Assembly (NCBI GenBank): GCA_013696965.1
Contig: JACCXN010000058.1
Coordinates: 1 to 40,006, forward strand
Length of the DNA: 40,006 nt
Source of the DNA: Bacteroidota bacterium
Lineage (GTDB): Bacteria; Bacteroidota; Bacteroidia; JACCXN01
Reading direction: 5' to 3'
The translations under genes were made by a program, and so were the position numbers. Shown here piece after piece: positions 32,253-40,006 of this stretch (positions are counted from its first letter, which is position 1; every line of letters starts with the position of its first letter). The notes under the pieces are model-generated. The model worked only from the letters and a program-made list of their open reading frames with translations, had not been told where the DNA came from and did no database searches.

Positions 32253-33083
32253 TCAATAAATCCTTATTGATTTCACAGAGGATGAAAATGTTCTGAAATA
32301 ACCTAGTGCTTCACCTGTTAAATTACTGGTTGTGGGATATTGAGGAACACCTGAAAAGGCTCCCGGGCCTGGATTGTTAATCACTTCATTTAAGGATTTA
32401 TAATAATCAAAAGCATTCTTGTCGATTGAAATTAATTCAACTGTGGCAATACCGGAATTAAAATGACAAAAAGGAATCTCAATACCAAAATTATTTCCAT
32501 CAAAAAAATCATCATTTACCACAAAAAAATTATCACTACCGTGATTATATTCAACGCTTGTTCCACTTGCTTTTACCAGGTAAAAATTCCTTTCATTTGA
32601 GGGGTCCTTAAAAAAGAAGGTAACATAATTACCTTGCCTGGTTCCCAAAGTCCTTTCTTTTTCCCGGTACGAAAGATATTGTATTTGAACCGGCTCAGTC
32701 ATTTGTGATCCTGCTGAAATTGTTTCCCCATCGCTTTTTACTGTTAACTGATAACTATTTCCTGGAATCCCCTTTATTTCAGAAGTAACGTAAGTTCCAG
32801 AACTAACTTCAAGGAGTAATTCATTTTTTCCCATATTGTCTGAAACACTAACTTCTGCACCTGTTATGCTTTGAAAATTATTATCTCCAAAATAACTTCC
32901 TGTTCTGCTTAACCTAATGGTATCTGCTGTATGTTGGTTTGAAATGCCGCCTTCCACTATTATTTTAGAATTTTCCTCATTCAAATCAACCTCTATTACC
33001 TTTTCACAGGAAACAACAGCAATTACAAGAAAAACTAAACCCGGAATAAAAATGATATTTTTAAATTGTTTTTTCATATACAT
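32253..33083 (-). CDS. DUF4249 lipoprotein, partner of TonB receptor
   Basis: The 276-aa product has a lipoprotein signal ending AVVSC and the DUF4249 pattern: KVIEVDLNEENSKIIVEGGISN, DTIRLSRTGSYFGDN, GAEVSVSDNMG and a late SSSVKSIRIY end. DUF4249 proteins are encoded beside TonB-dependent receptors in Bacteroidota and probably act with them at the outer membrane, by analogy with SusD-type partners. Here it lies 91 bp downstream of the receptor on the same strand. ATG 33077 (MKKQFKN) is an equally good start. Confidence 0.85.
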   Translation of the reverse strand: MYMKKQFKNIIFIPGLVFLVIAVVSCEKVIEVDLNEENSKIIVEGGISNQHTADTIRLSRTGSYFGDNNFQSITGAEVSVSDNMGKNELLLEVSSGTYVTSEIKGIPGNSYQLTVKSDGETISAGSQMTEPVQIQYLSYREKERTLGTRQGNYVTFFFKDPSNERNFYLVKASGTSVEYNHGSDNFFVVNDDFFDGNNFGIEIPFCHFNSGIATVELISIDKNAFDYYKSLNEVINNPGPGAFSGVPQYPTTSNLTGEALGYFRTFSSSVKSIRIY

Positions 33084-33174
33084 TCAACTTGATTTTAATT
33101 GTTATCCAAATTTACCGGGAGCCTTGTTATGTTCATTCCTATATGTGAAGGTTTTGAACATGGATTGTGAATAT

Positions 33175-35493
33175 TTAAAATTTAAAATTCCAGGTTACTG
33201 AAGGAACAATTCTGAATAATGCCACACGAACTGCTTCTTGTTGACCGGGTTTTGTTTCACTTTCTCTGAAATTTATCATATATGGATTCTCCCTTCCATA
33301 CACATTGAATAGGGAGAAGTTCCAACTGGACTGAAACTTTTTTTCTGAATTATTCGGCTCATAAGTAGCTGAAAGATCCATTCTATGGTATGGCTCTAGT
33401 CTATATGCATTGCGTTGAGTATAAAAACTAATCACACGACCTTCGTATTCATACTTACCAACAGGGAATGTAACTGGATTGCCTGTTGCATAAATCCAGG
33501 TACCCGATATATTCCAGTTGGTGCTAATTTGATAACCAAGCATAATATTTAAATCATGGGTTCTGTCATACCTTTGAGGATATGGATTGTTGTTGTTAAT
33601 TCCTTCAATTTGTCTCATGGAGCGTGAAAGGGTATAGCCTATCCAACCATTCACTGCACCCACCTTCTTCCTTACAAAAAATTCAATACCATAAGCCCAG
33701 CCCTTGCCAAAAAGCAATTCGGTTTCAATGGTTGGGTTAAACAAAATATTGGCCCCGTTCTTATAATCAACAATGTTTTGCATGGTTTTATAATAAACCT
33801 CCACCGAAGTTTCAAACATATTGTCCTTGAAATTCCTGAAATATCCTGAAGATATTTGATTACCTATTTGTGGTTGCAACACATCACTCACGGGTATCCA
33901 TAAATCAGTAGGGCTTCCGGAACTTGTATTGGATAAAAGGTGCATGTATTGGCGTGTACGGTTATAGGCAGTTTTAACAGAGCTTTTTTCTGAAAGCATG
34001 TAAGTGAAAGATATTCTAGGCTCTAATCCTCCGTATGAACTGTAAACATGATCTGATCCATAACTTGTGGTGTCTATAACCCTTTCAACTGCTTCATCAA
34101 AAGTATAAACATCACCAGGGCCTTTTAGTTTAAATAAGGAATACCTAAGGCCATAATTTACGGATAATCTGGGACTTATTACCTGTTCATTGTGAATATA
34201 TGCAGCACTTTCAATAGCAAAGCGCGAGGGCACTTTAAGATCTTCTATCTCCGAACTAGTAGTGCTGAAGGAAGGAAGTGAAAAATCATGAAAAATAGAG
34301 CTCAAACCAAACTTGATTTGATTGTTTTCATTTTTATACCAATCCCAATCCACTTTTAAATTGTAATCTTTTATTCCTGATTTTAAATTCACATCCGTGT
34401 CATCTACAAAAAGATCAAAACTATAGGCATAATTGCTGTAAATCAAGGAAGTGTTCATAATCAGTTTTTCATTGTGAATATGGCTCCATCCCACTGTTCC
34501 CGTTGTGTTTCCCCAGTTAAAACCAAACAATTCATTGTACTTAAAAACGTCCTTTCCGTAGTAAGCAGAAATGAAAATCTTGTCTTTATCAGATATTTTC
34601 AAATTTGCTTTAAAGTTAAAATCGTAGAAATAAAGGGTTGAATTTTTTATTCTTTCTTCATTGCTCAATCCTAAAAAAATATCTGCATAGGTTCTGCGGG
34701 CAGTAAAAACAAAGGAACTTTTATCCTTGATTAATGGTCCTTCAAAGCTAAGCCGGGAGGAAATTAAACCAAGGCCCCCTGAGGTTTCAAATTTTTCCAT
34801 GTTGCCTTCTCTTTGTTTTACATCAAGAACTGAAGATAATCTGCCTCCATAACTGGCAGGAATGCCTCCTTTGTAAAGCTTAAAATCACTGAGTGCATCA
34901 GAATTAAAAACAGAGAAAAAGCCCAGCAAATGAGAGGCATTATAAACAGGGGCATTATCAAGCAGGATAAGATTCTGGTCGGAGCCACCACCCCTTACAT
35001 ACAATCCGGTATTTCCATCTCCTGCTGTTGAAACACCCGGCATAAGAGTAAGGGTCTTTAGTATGTCGGTTTCTCCAAAAATAACCGGAATTGTTTTTAT
35101 ATCAGAAACATTCATTTTAATCACCCCCATATCATTGGATCTTATGTGTTCATCGGCTCTTATTGCGGATACTTCAACTGTTTTTAGCTGTGCAGAGGAT
35201 TGACCAAGGGTAACATCAATTGTTTCTGCTTGCATTAAATCCAGTGCCATTGCCTGAGGTTCATAACCTATATAACTGTACTTGATCGTATAGCGACCCT
35301 CATCTAGTGTGAGGGAATAATATCCGTCTAAATCCGCAACCACCCCTGTTTTTAGTTCTTCAATAAATACAGTTGCACCAATGAGTTCTTCCCCCGTTTT
35401 TCCATCTTTTATAAAACCACTTATCTTATGCTTATCCTGGGCAAAAATTGATTCAGAAAGAATAATTAAAAAGGCAAAGAAAAATAATCTCAT
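33175..35493 (-). CDS. TonB-dependent outer-membrane receptor with carboxypeptidase-regulatory-like domain
   Basis: The 772-aa protein starts with a signal peptide (MRLFFFAFLIILSESIFAQ), then a CarboxypepD_reg-like beta sandwich (~22-105, KISGFIKDGKTGEELIGATVFIEEL). A plug domain follows (~115-235, IPVIFGETDILKTLTLMPGV, GLYVRGGGSDQNLILLDNAPVYN, and GGRLSSVLDV). The remainder is a 22-strand-type barrel ending in aromatic WNFKF, the usual terminal signature. Such receptors import ligands across the outer membrane using TonB energy. The following DUF4249 gene supports a receptor-lipoprotein pair; the ligand cannot be inferred. Confidence 0.9.
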   Translation of the reverse strand: MRLFFFAFLIILSESIFAQDKHKISGFIKDGKTGEELIGATVFIEELKTGVVADLDGYYSLTLDEGRYTIKYSYIGYEPQAMALDLMQAETIDVTLGQSSAQLKTVEVSAIRADEHIRSNDMGVIKMNVSDIKTIPVIFGETDILKTLTLMPGVSTAGDGNTGLYVRGGGSDQNLILLDNAPVYNASHLLGFFSVFNSDALSDFKLYKGGIPASYGGRLSSVLDVKQREGNMEKFETSGGLGLISSRLSFEGPLIKDKSSFVFTARRTYADIFLGLSNEERIKNSTLYFYDFNFKANLKISDKDKIFISAYYGKDVFKYNELFGFNWGNTTGTVGWSHIHNEKLIMNTSLIYSNYAYSFDLFVDDTDVNLKSGIKDYNLKVDWDWYKNENNQIKFGLSSIFHDFSLPSFSTTSSEIEDLKVPSRFAIESAAYIHNEQVISPRLSVNYGLRYSLFKLKGPGDVYTFDEAVERVIDTTSYGSDHVYSSYGGLEPRISFTYMLSEKSSVKTAYNRTRQYMHLLSNTSSGSPTDLWIPVSDVLQPQIGNQISSGYFRNFKDNMFETSVEVYYKTMQNIVDYKNGANILFNPTIETELLFGKGWAYGIEFFVRKKVGAVNGWIGYTLSRSMRQIEGINNNNPYPQRYDRTHDLNIMLGYQISTNWNISGTWIYATGNPVTFPVGKYEYEGRVISFYTQRNAYRLEPYHRMDLSATYEPNNSEKKFQSSWNFSLFNVYGRENPYMINFRESETKPGQQEAVRVALFRIVPSVTWNFKF

Positions 35494-35845
35494 CTGGAAT
35501 TTTAAATTTTAACTTTAAAAAAGGCTCAACAACCTGTAATAGGCATGTTCAGAGGTATTGCTAAAGACTAACTTAAAGTTTTAGTATTTATTTTCAGTGA
35601 AAGCCATTATCCATTTTCACCTATAATTCCAGAAACAATAGCCCTTTGAAGAGTTTGTTGCTTATAATTCTCAGTAGTGTCCTAATTTATTCACAGTATA
35701 AACTTCCACAAAAACTATCAATTTTCTACACTGTTATTAAAAAACAAACTGAACAAATCGAGTGTAAGTTTTTAAATTACAATTAGTTGAACTATAATTT
35801 CAATGGATGGTATGTTTTTTCTGATGTAAGAAAAAAACAATTATT
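35494..35845. promoter_or_regulatory. Divergent 352-bp promoter region, with box for the T9SS protein
   Basis: On the plus strand TTG (35787-35789), 21 nt, then TATGTTTT (35811-35818) fits the Bacteroidota pattern except for the final G, 35 nt before the start at 35846. For the minus-strand receptor no exact -7 box was seen. The rest is AT-rich without recognisable features. Confidence 0.45.
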
Positions 35846-37915
35846 ATGAAAAAAAACTACATTTTATTCTATCTTTTATTTATCACCCTAAATTCTAATA
35901 ACCTATTTGCTGCCATAAAAACCTGGACAGGAAACAGCAATAGTAACTGGAACACAACAGAAAACTGGCTTCCTTCAGGTGAACCGGCAAGTGGTGATGA
36001 TATTATTATTAATTCAATTAATTACACCGGAGCTAAGGCAAATCCAAGCTTCAACAGCACATTTTCCGGGAAAAATATTGAAATTTGGAATTCAGCGGTT
36101 TTAACAATTACAGGTGGTACGCTCACTTTTACCGGCACTTTAAAATTAAATGGAAGTAGTACTGCTTCACCCCTAATCGATATAGTAAATGGAACCTTTA
36201 CTGTAAATGGTACAAGCTCGTGGCTTGGCCATTCTGCGAGTGTTCCTGAATTAAAAATTTCTGAAGGCAAGAGTATATTTAACGGAGAGGTATTGAGCAT
36301 TTCAGGAGCTGCAAAACTATTAATTACGGTAATAGGTGGGGAACTGCATTTTAATTCAGCGGTTACCTTAAACAATTCTACCGACAGAGTTGAACAATCA
36401 AATGGGATAATAACATTAAATAACACCTTTAATTTCGTAAACAAAGGAATTTTCAACTCAACTGGCGGGCTTGCAATTATTAACGGTTCAAATTCAATAA
36501 AAAATGGTATTTGGAATTTTTATACTCTAAGAATTAATCCAGGAAAAACCCTTAATCAAAATCAAAATATTTCAATCGGGAAAGATTGGGTAAATCAAGG
36601 AATATATTTACACAACAATAAAACGGTAACTTTTAATGGAAACTCACTTCAAACAATAAGCGGGAGTTCAAACCAAAACTTTGGTGGTCTAAGCATTAAT
36701 AATACTTCTTCAGTGATTCCCCAAATAATTTTAGAAGTGGGAATTACAATAAACAATAATTTAGAACTAATTGCCGGTTGTGTGAACCAAAATGAATCAA
36801 CCGTTATGATTGGAACCTCTGAAACAAACTTAGGCAGCCTTTCATATACTTCGGGTTGGTTTTATGGAGGGAATTTCAACAGATGGTTTGACCGCTTTAA
36901 CTTTTCACTAGTGGATCAGAAAAGCCATTTCCCTGTTGGATCTAATGTAGATTACCGGCCCTTCTGGTTTAGAGTAGCCAATTCATCATCAACTGGTGGA
37001 ACAATAACTGTAAGGCATTATGGTATCTATCCATCAGGAATATTTCTTGCTTCACACACTGATCCAACATGGGGAGTAGCGCCTGGAACACCCATAAAGG
37101 CTGTATCAAAATCCTATTGGAATGTATTGTTAAATGGTTTTGCAGGAAATGGAAACTTTGAAATACGATATGGAGGAGAAGGATTTGGAATTAATGAATT
37201 AAGTGATATTGGATCCACATTAATCAATTCAGTAGTTGGAATTCATGCTTCATCAACCTCAGCGAATGTTCCTATTGAAGCAAACAGAACCGGATTGCTT
37301 GCTGCAAATATTTCAAACAACTTTCATCTTAGCACTGCTAATTTTTTAACCGCTCCCCTCCCGGTTGAACTCTTAACTTTTACAGCTAAGGCCCAGGAAA
37401 AAGAAATAAAACTTAATTGGGCTACAGCTTCCGAAACTAATTCTGATTATTTTTTGGTTGAAAGGTCTCAAAACGGCCTGGAATTTCTGGAAGTGGAGAA
37501 AGTAAAGGCAGCAGGAAATTATCATGGTTTGAAAGAATACACACTTATTGATGACAATCCACTAAGCGGAGTTTCATACTACCGTTTAAAACAAGTTGAT
37601 TTCGATGGTACTTTTGACTTTTCAAATTTAGTGGCAGTAAAAATGAACATTAGCGAAAAAACAGTTGCATTTTATCCTAACCCTATTGCTACCGGAGAAA
37701 ACGGAAGGCTGTTTTTTCAAGGAGAAATAAATGAAGAATTAACAATTACCATTACTGATTTTACAGGAAGTGTCTGTTTTGCAAAAGCCGTGAATCCTGA
37801 AAAAAACAATCAATTATTCACTGTTACTATATCTGAAAATTTATCCCCTGGTTTATACCTTTTAACAGCCTCCGGCAAAGATTTTTACACCTATGAAAAG
37901 CTCCTGGTAAAATAA
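35846..37915 (+). CDS. Secreted T9SS type A surface protein
   Basis: The 689-aa product has a signal peptide (MKKNYILFYLLFITLNSNNLFA) followed by the surface-protein opening TWTGNSNSNWNTTENWLPSGEP. Residues ~50-300 are repetitive short beta strands (ITGGTLTFTG, IVNGTFTVNG, INGSNSIKNG) that probably fold as a beta helix. A jelly-roll or Ig-like part follows (PVELLTFTAKAQEKEIKLNWATASETNSDYF by ~520). The final ~80 residues are a type A sorting domain (VAFYPNPIATGENGRLFFQG ... GLYLLTASGK). It is exported by T9SS and displayed at the surface. The function is unknown. Confidence 0.8.
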   Translation: MKKNYILFYLLFITLNSNNLFAAIKTWTGNSNSNWNTTENWLPSGEPASGDDIIINSINYTGAKANPSFNSTFSGKNIEIWNSAVLTITGGTLTFTGTLKLNGSSTASPLIDIVNGTFTVNGTSSWLGHSASVPELKISEGKSIFNGEVLSISGAAKLLITVIGGELHFNSAVTLNNSTDRVEQSNGIITLNNTFNFVNKGIFNSTGGLAIINGSNSIKNGIWNFYTLRINPGKTLNQNQNISIGKDWVNQGIYLHNNKTVTFNGNSLQTISGSSNQNFGGLSINNTSSVIPQIILEVGITINNNLELIAGCVNQNESTVMIGTSETNLGSLSYTSGWFYGGNFNRWFDRFNFSLVDQKSHFPVGSNVDYRPFWFRVANSSSTGGTITVRHYGIYPSGIFLASHTDPTWGVAPGTPIKAVSKSYWNVLLNGFAGNGNFEIRYGGEGFGINELSDIGSTLINSVVGIHASSTSANVPIEANRTGLLAANISNNFHLSTANFLTAPLPVELLTFTAKAQEKEIKLNWATASETNSDYFLVERSQNGLEFLEVEKVKAAGNYHGLKEYTLIDDNPLSGVSYYRLKQVDFDGTFDFSNLVAVKMNISEKTVAFYPNPIATGENGRLFFQGEINEELTITITDFTGSVCFAKAVNPEKNNQLFTVTISENLSPGLYLLTASGKDFYTYEKLLVK

Positions 37916-37963
37916 GGGAAAATAAAAAAAACAATTTTTTCTATATCAACACACTCCTTTAAT

Positions 37964-38026
37964 AAAACAGCTAATGCAAAACCTACGGAACAGGCCTTAT
38001 TCCGTAGGTTTTGCATTAGCTGTTTT
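37964..38026. terminator. Very long perfect hairpin, 27-bp stem and 9-nt loop
   Basis: Bases 37964-37990 (AAAACAGCTAATGCAAAACC...) pair without mismatch with 38000-38026, loop 37991-37999, followed by one extra T. It starts with an A-run and ends in a T-run, so it could stop transcription on both strands after the T9SS protein gene. Its perfect length is unusual for an ordinary terminator. Confidence 0.85.
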
Positions 38027-38151
38027 TAGAATGAATCAAAAGTAAAGTCTACCTTTATACCAAATTCAAATCCTATATGTTACTTATACAATTACTTAAT
38101 TGTTTTAAACTGTTTTAGTGTGAATTTAAATAAACAGCAAATGAATCAACA

Positions 38152-39123
38152 ATGGATAATAAGCTAAAAGAAAAGAAAGAACACCAAAAAATAAAACTTA
38201 AAATTCATCCCCGAAACAAACATCGGGAGCGTTACAATTTCCAGGTTCTTATTTCTACCTGTCCTGAACTTGCTGAATTTATAAGACCAAATGCTTACAA
38301 GGACCTATCCATTGATTTTTTTGATCCTAAAGCGGTAAAAATGCTAAATTCAGCTCTGTTGAAACATTATTATGGAATTGATTTTTGGGAGATCCCCACA
38401 AATTATCTATGCCCTCCTATACCAGGAAGAGCAGACTATATACATTATATGGCCGATTTATTAGCAAGCATGAACAAGGGTACAATACCCACTGGAAATA
38501 AAATAAAATGCCTGGATGTTGGAATGGGAGCAAATTGTATTTACCCAATACTTGGCCATGTGGAATATGGCTGGGCCTTTGTTGGTTCAGACATTGATCC
38601 TGTGTCTATTGAATCAGCATCAACAATAATTAAACTCAACCCCTCTTTAAAAGGAAAAGTTGAACTCAGATTACAAAAAAATAAAAACGATATTTTCCAA
38701 GGAATTATTCAAAAAGATGAAAAGTTCGATTTTACTCTATGCAATCCACCATTTCATGCTTCAATGGCTGAAAACCAAGCTGCGTCCCTAAGAAAATTAA
38801 GCAATTTAAAAAATAAGAAAATTACTAAACCAAGGCTGAATTTTGGTGGACAAAACAATGAATTATGGTGTGAGGGTGGTGAAGAAAGGTTTGTGAGAGA
38901 TATGATAATTCAGAGTAAAAAAATTTCCAGTTCCTGTTTTTGGTTTTCTACCCTTATTTCTAAAAAAGAAAACCTGAAACTTGCTTATTTTGAACTTGAT
39001 AAAGCCAAAGCGGTTGAAGTAAAAACAATTGAAATGAGCCAGGGGAATAAAATCAGCCGAATACTTGCCTGGACTTTTCTCTTAAAGGAAGAACAAAAAA
39101 AATGGGTGGATTTATTGTGGTAA
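38152..39123 (+). CDS. rlmF: 23S rRNA (adenine(1618)-N6)-methyltransferase
   Basis: The 323-aa SAM-dependent enzyme methylates N6 of A1618 in 23S rRNA. The basic N-terminus ([14 protein letters not shown]) precedes the family stretch [21 protein letters not shown] and [24 protein letters not shown]. The SAM site is [16 protein letters not shown] with [11 protein letters not shown], and the catalytic NPPF motif is at residues 198-201, followed by [21 protein letters not shown] is also conserved. It is monocistronic and follows the long hairpin terminator. Confidence 0.93.
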   Translation: MDNKLKEKKEHQKIKLKIHPRNKHRERYNFQVLISTCPELAEFIRPNAYKDLSIDFFDPKAVKMLNSALLKHYYGIDFWEIPTNYLCPPIPGRADYIHYMADLLASMNKGTIPTGNKIKCLDVGMGANCIYPILGHVEYGWAFVGSDIDPVSIESASTIIKLNPSLKGKVELRLQKNKNDIFQGIIQKDEKFDFTLCNPPFHASMAENQAASLRKLSNLKNKKITKPRLNFGGQNNELWCEGGEERFVRDMIIQSKKISSSCFWFSTLISKKENLKLAYFELDKAKAVEVKTIEMSQGNKISRILAWTFLLKEEQKKWVDLLW

Positions 39124-39186
39124 AGGCTAGTTTGATAAATTAATACAAGCAAATAATAAAACCACAAAACAAAAGATTCAATCCTT

Positions 39187-40006
39187 AAGAAACTGTTTTG
39201 AATTTAATTTTTAATTCTATTAAGCATTAGTCGAATCATTGCTAATTGTATCATAGTTTCACTTGTATCAGTATGATATTCAAAATCTTTACTTAACCTT
39301 CTGTAACTTTCAAACCAAGCAAATGTTCGTTCAACTACCCATCGTTTAGGTAAAACAATAAACTGTTTTTCTTTATCAGTACGAAGTACTATTTCAATCG
39401 CCCAGCCAAAAAGCTTTTTCACGTATTCAATTAATTCACCTCTATAGCCACCATCGGCAAATATTTTAGTCAAGCGATTGAACCGCCCCCTGAGTTTGTT
39501 TATAACATCTTTTGCAGCTTGACTATCATGGATATTTGCAGCATGCACAACTACCACAAGTAAAAGTCCCATAGTGTCCGTAATAATATGCTGTTTGCGT
39601 CCTTTTATTTTTTTTCCACCATCCACTCCTCTATAAAGTCCCCCAGAACGCGTTGTTTTCACTGAACGACTATCAATACATGCGGCACTTGGAGACTCCT
39701 CTCTTCCGGATTTCTTACGAATGATACCTCTGATACATTCATGAATTTCTTCAATTAATCCATTGTGTTTCCATTTTCGAAAATAAAAATAGACAGTGTT
39801 ATAAGGGGCAAATTCTTTTGGTAACATACGCCATTGGCAGCCTGTTTTAAGCAAATAAAAGATTGCATCGAGAATATCTCTTAATTTATGTTTGCGTTTT
39901 CTATTATCATTCAAAATATTTTCAATAATTTGCCATTGATTTTCGGTTAAGTTGGTTGGATAGGTTTTCATCTTGCTAGAGTTATTTGGTTGATAATCTA
40001 CAAGAT
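39187..40006 (-). mobile_element. IS5-family element, right end outside window
   Basis: The transposase gene nearly fills the visible part. The left terminus probably lies near TTAAGAAACTGTTTTGAA (39186-39203), a sequence that looks like a terminal repeat, but the matching right end must lie beyond 40006 because only 35 bp follow the start codon. Exact boundaries and the target duplication cannot be read from this window. Confidence 0.6.
39204..39971 (-). CDS. IS5-family transposase
   Basis: The 255-aa DDE enzyme begins with the DUF4096-like N-terminus MKTYPTNLTENQWQIIENIL and GCQWRMLPKEFAPYNTVYFYFRKW. The catalytic residues are in CIDSRSVKTT, KIFADGGYRG and VVERTFAWFESYRRLSKDFE (D-D-E). The sequence GGKKIKGRKQHIITDTMGLLL between them is standard for this family. 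It is a full single frame with no frameshift, so it belongs to the one-ORF IS5 members rather than those using programmed frameshifting. It faces away from rlmF and ends 80 bp from it. Confidence 0.92.
   Translation of the reverse strand: MKTYPTNLTENQWQIIENILNDNRKRKHKLRDILDAIFYLLKTGCQWRMLPKEFAPYNTVYFYFRKWKHNGLIEEIHECIRGIIRKKSGREESPSAACIDSRSVKTTRSGGLYRGVDGGKKIKGRKQHIITDTMGLLLVVVVHAANIHDSQAAKDVINKLRGRFNRLTKIFADGGYRGELIEYVKKLFGWAIEIVLRTDKEKQFIVLPKRWVVERTFAWFESYRRLSKDFEYHTDTSETMIQLAMIRLMLNRIKN

Noticed and set aside
36022-36456. Minus-strand frame of 144 codons inside the T9SS protein
   Set aside because: It is antisense to a gene with a clear signal peptide and sorting domain and has no start context or family.

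Overview
The window is AT-rich DNA from a member of the Bacteroidota. Several independent signs agree: three secreted proteins end in type IX secretion (T9SS) sorting domains (two type A, one gliding-associated type B); a TonB-dependent receptor with a carboxypeptidase-regulatory-like N-terminus is paired with a DUF4249 lipoprotein; WbqC and DUF1028 proteins are present; and Bacteroidota-type -7 boxes (TAnnTTTG) lie upstream of many genes. I cannot place it to genus. I found no rRNA, tRNA or CRISPR array.

Region 1 (1-2740) is a mobile-element graveyard. It holds the 3' part of one ORF6N gene, a decayed REP-associated tyrosine transposase (RAYT) between two mirror-image REP-like hairpin pairs, the C-terminal stub of a tyrosine recombinase, and a second ORF6N gene cut by a complete 960-bp IS1595-family element. 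An exact 8-bp target duplication flanks that element, and removing it in thought restores the ORF6N frame. Region 2 (3023-10001) holds an NHL-propeller lipoprotein, a lepB-WbqC operon, a short tandem-repeat cluster, a TPR-PAS-SpoIIE phosphatase sensor and a secreted class-3 lipase-like protein.

Region 3 (10116-26143) is rich in DNA repair genes. Cassette A is an HTH/S24 LexA-like repressor followed 2 bp later by a DnaQ exonuclease-GIY-YIG (Cho/UvrC-like) fusion. Cassette B is a second, paralogous HTH/S24 repressor divergent from a dinB-dnaE operon (Y-family polymerase plus a short second replicative-type polymerase). Both promoters carry paired inverted-repeat operator candidates spaced 23 bp. 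An AlkD-type glycosylase lies between the cassettes, together with a giant adhesin-like gliding-associated protein (1860 aa, with an internal 323-aa tandem duplication), a DUF1028 T9SS protein and a cytochrome P460-like lipoprotein. The two cassettes look like a decentralised SOS response in which each self-cleaving repressor controls its own repair or mutagenesis genes. This is the most interesting system in the window; the regulatory logic is inferred from sequence only.

Region 4 (26345-39123) holds a lipoprotein of unknown function, an S41 peptidase, an N-terminal ORF6N remnant, a possible tiny Cys-rich secreted peptide, a DUF421 membrane protein, an SDR oxidoreductase, two small unknown genes, the DUF4249/TonB receptor pair, a T9SS surface protein with a very long hairpin terminator, and rlmF (23S rRNA m6A1618 methyltransferase). 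Region 5 (39204-40006) is an IS5-family transposase whose element runs off the right edge.
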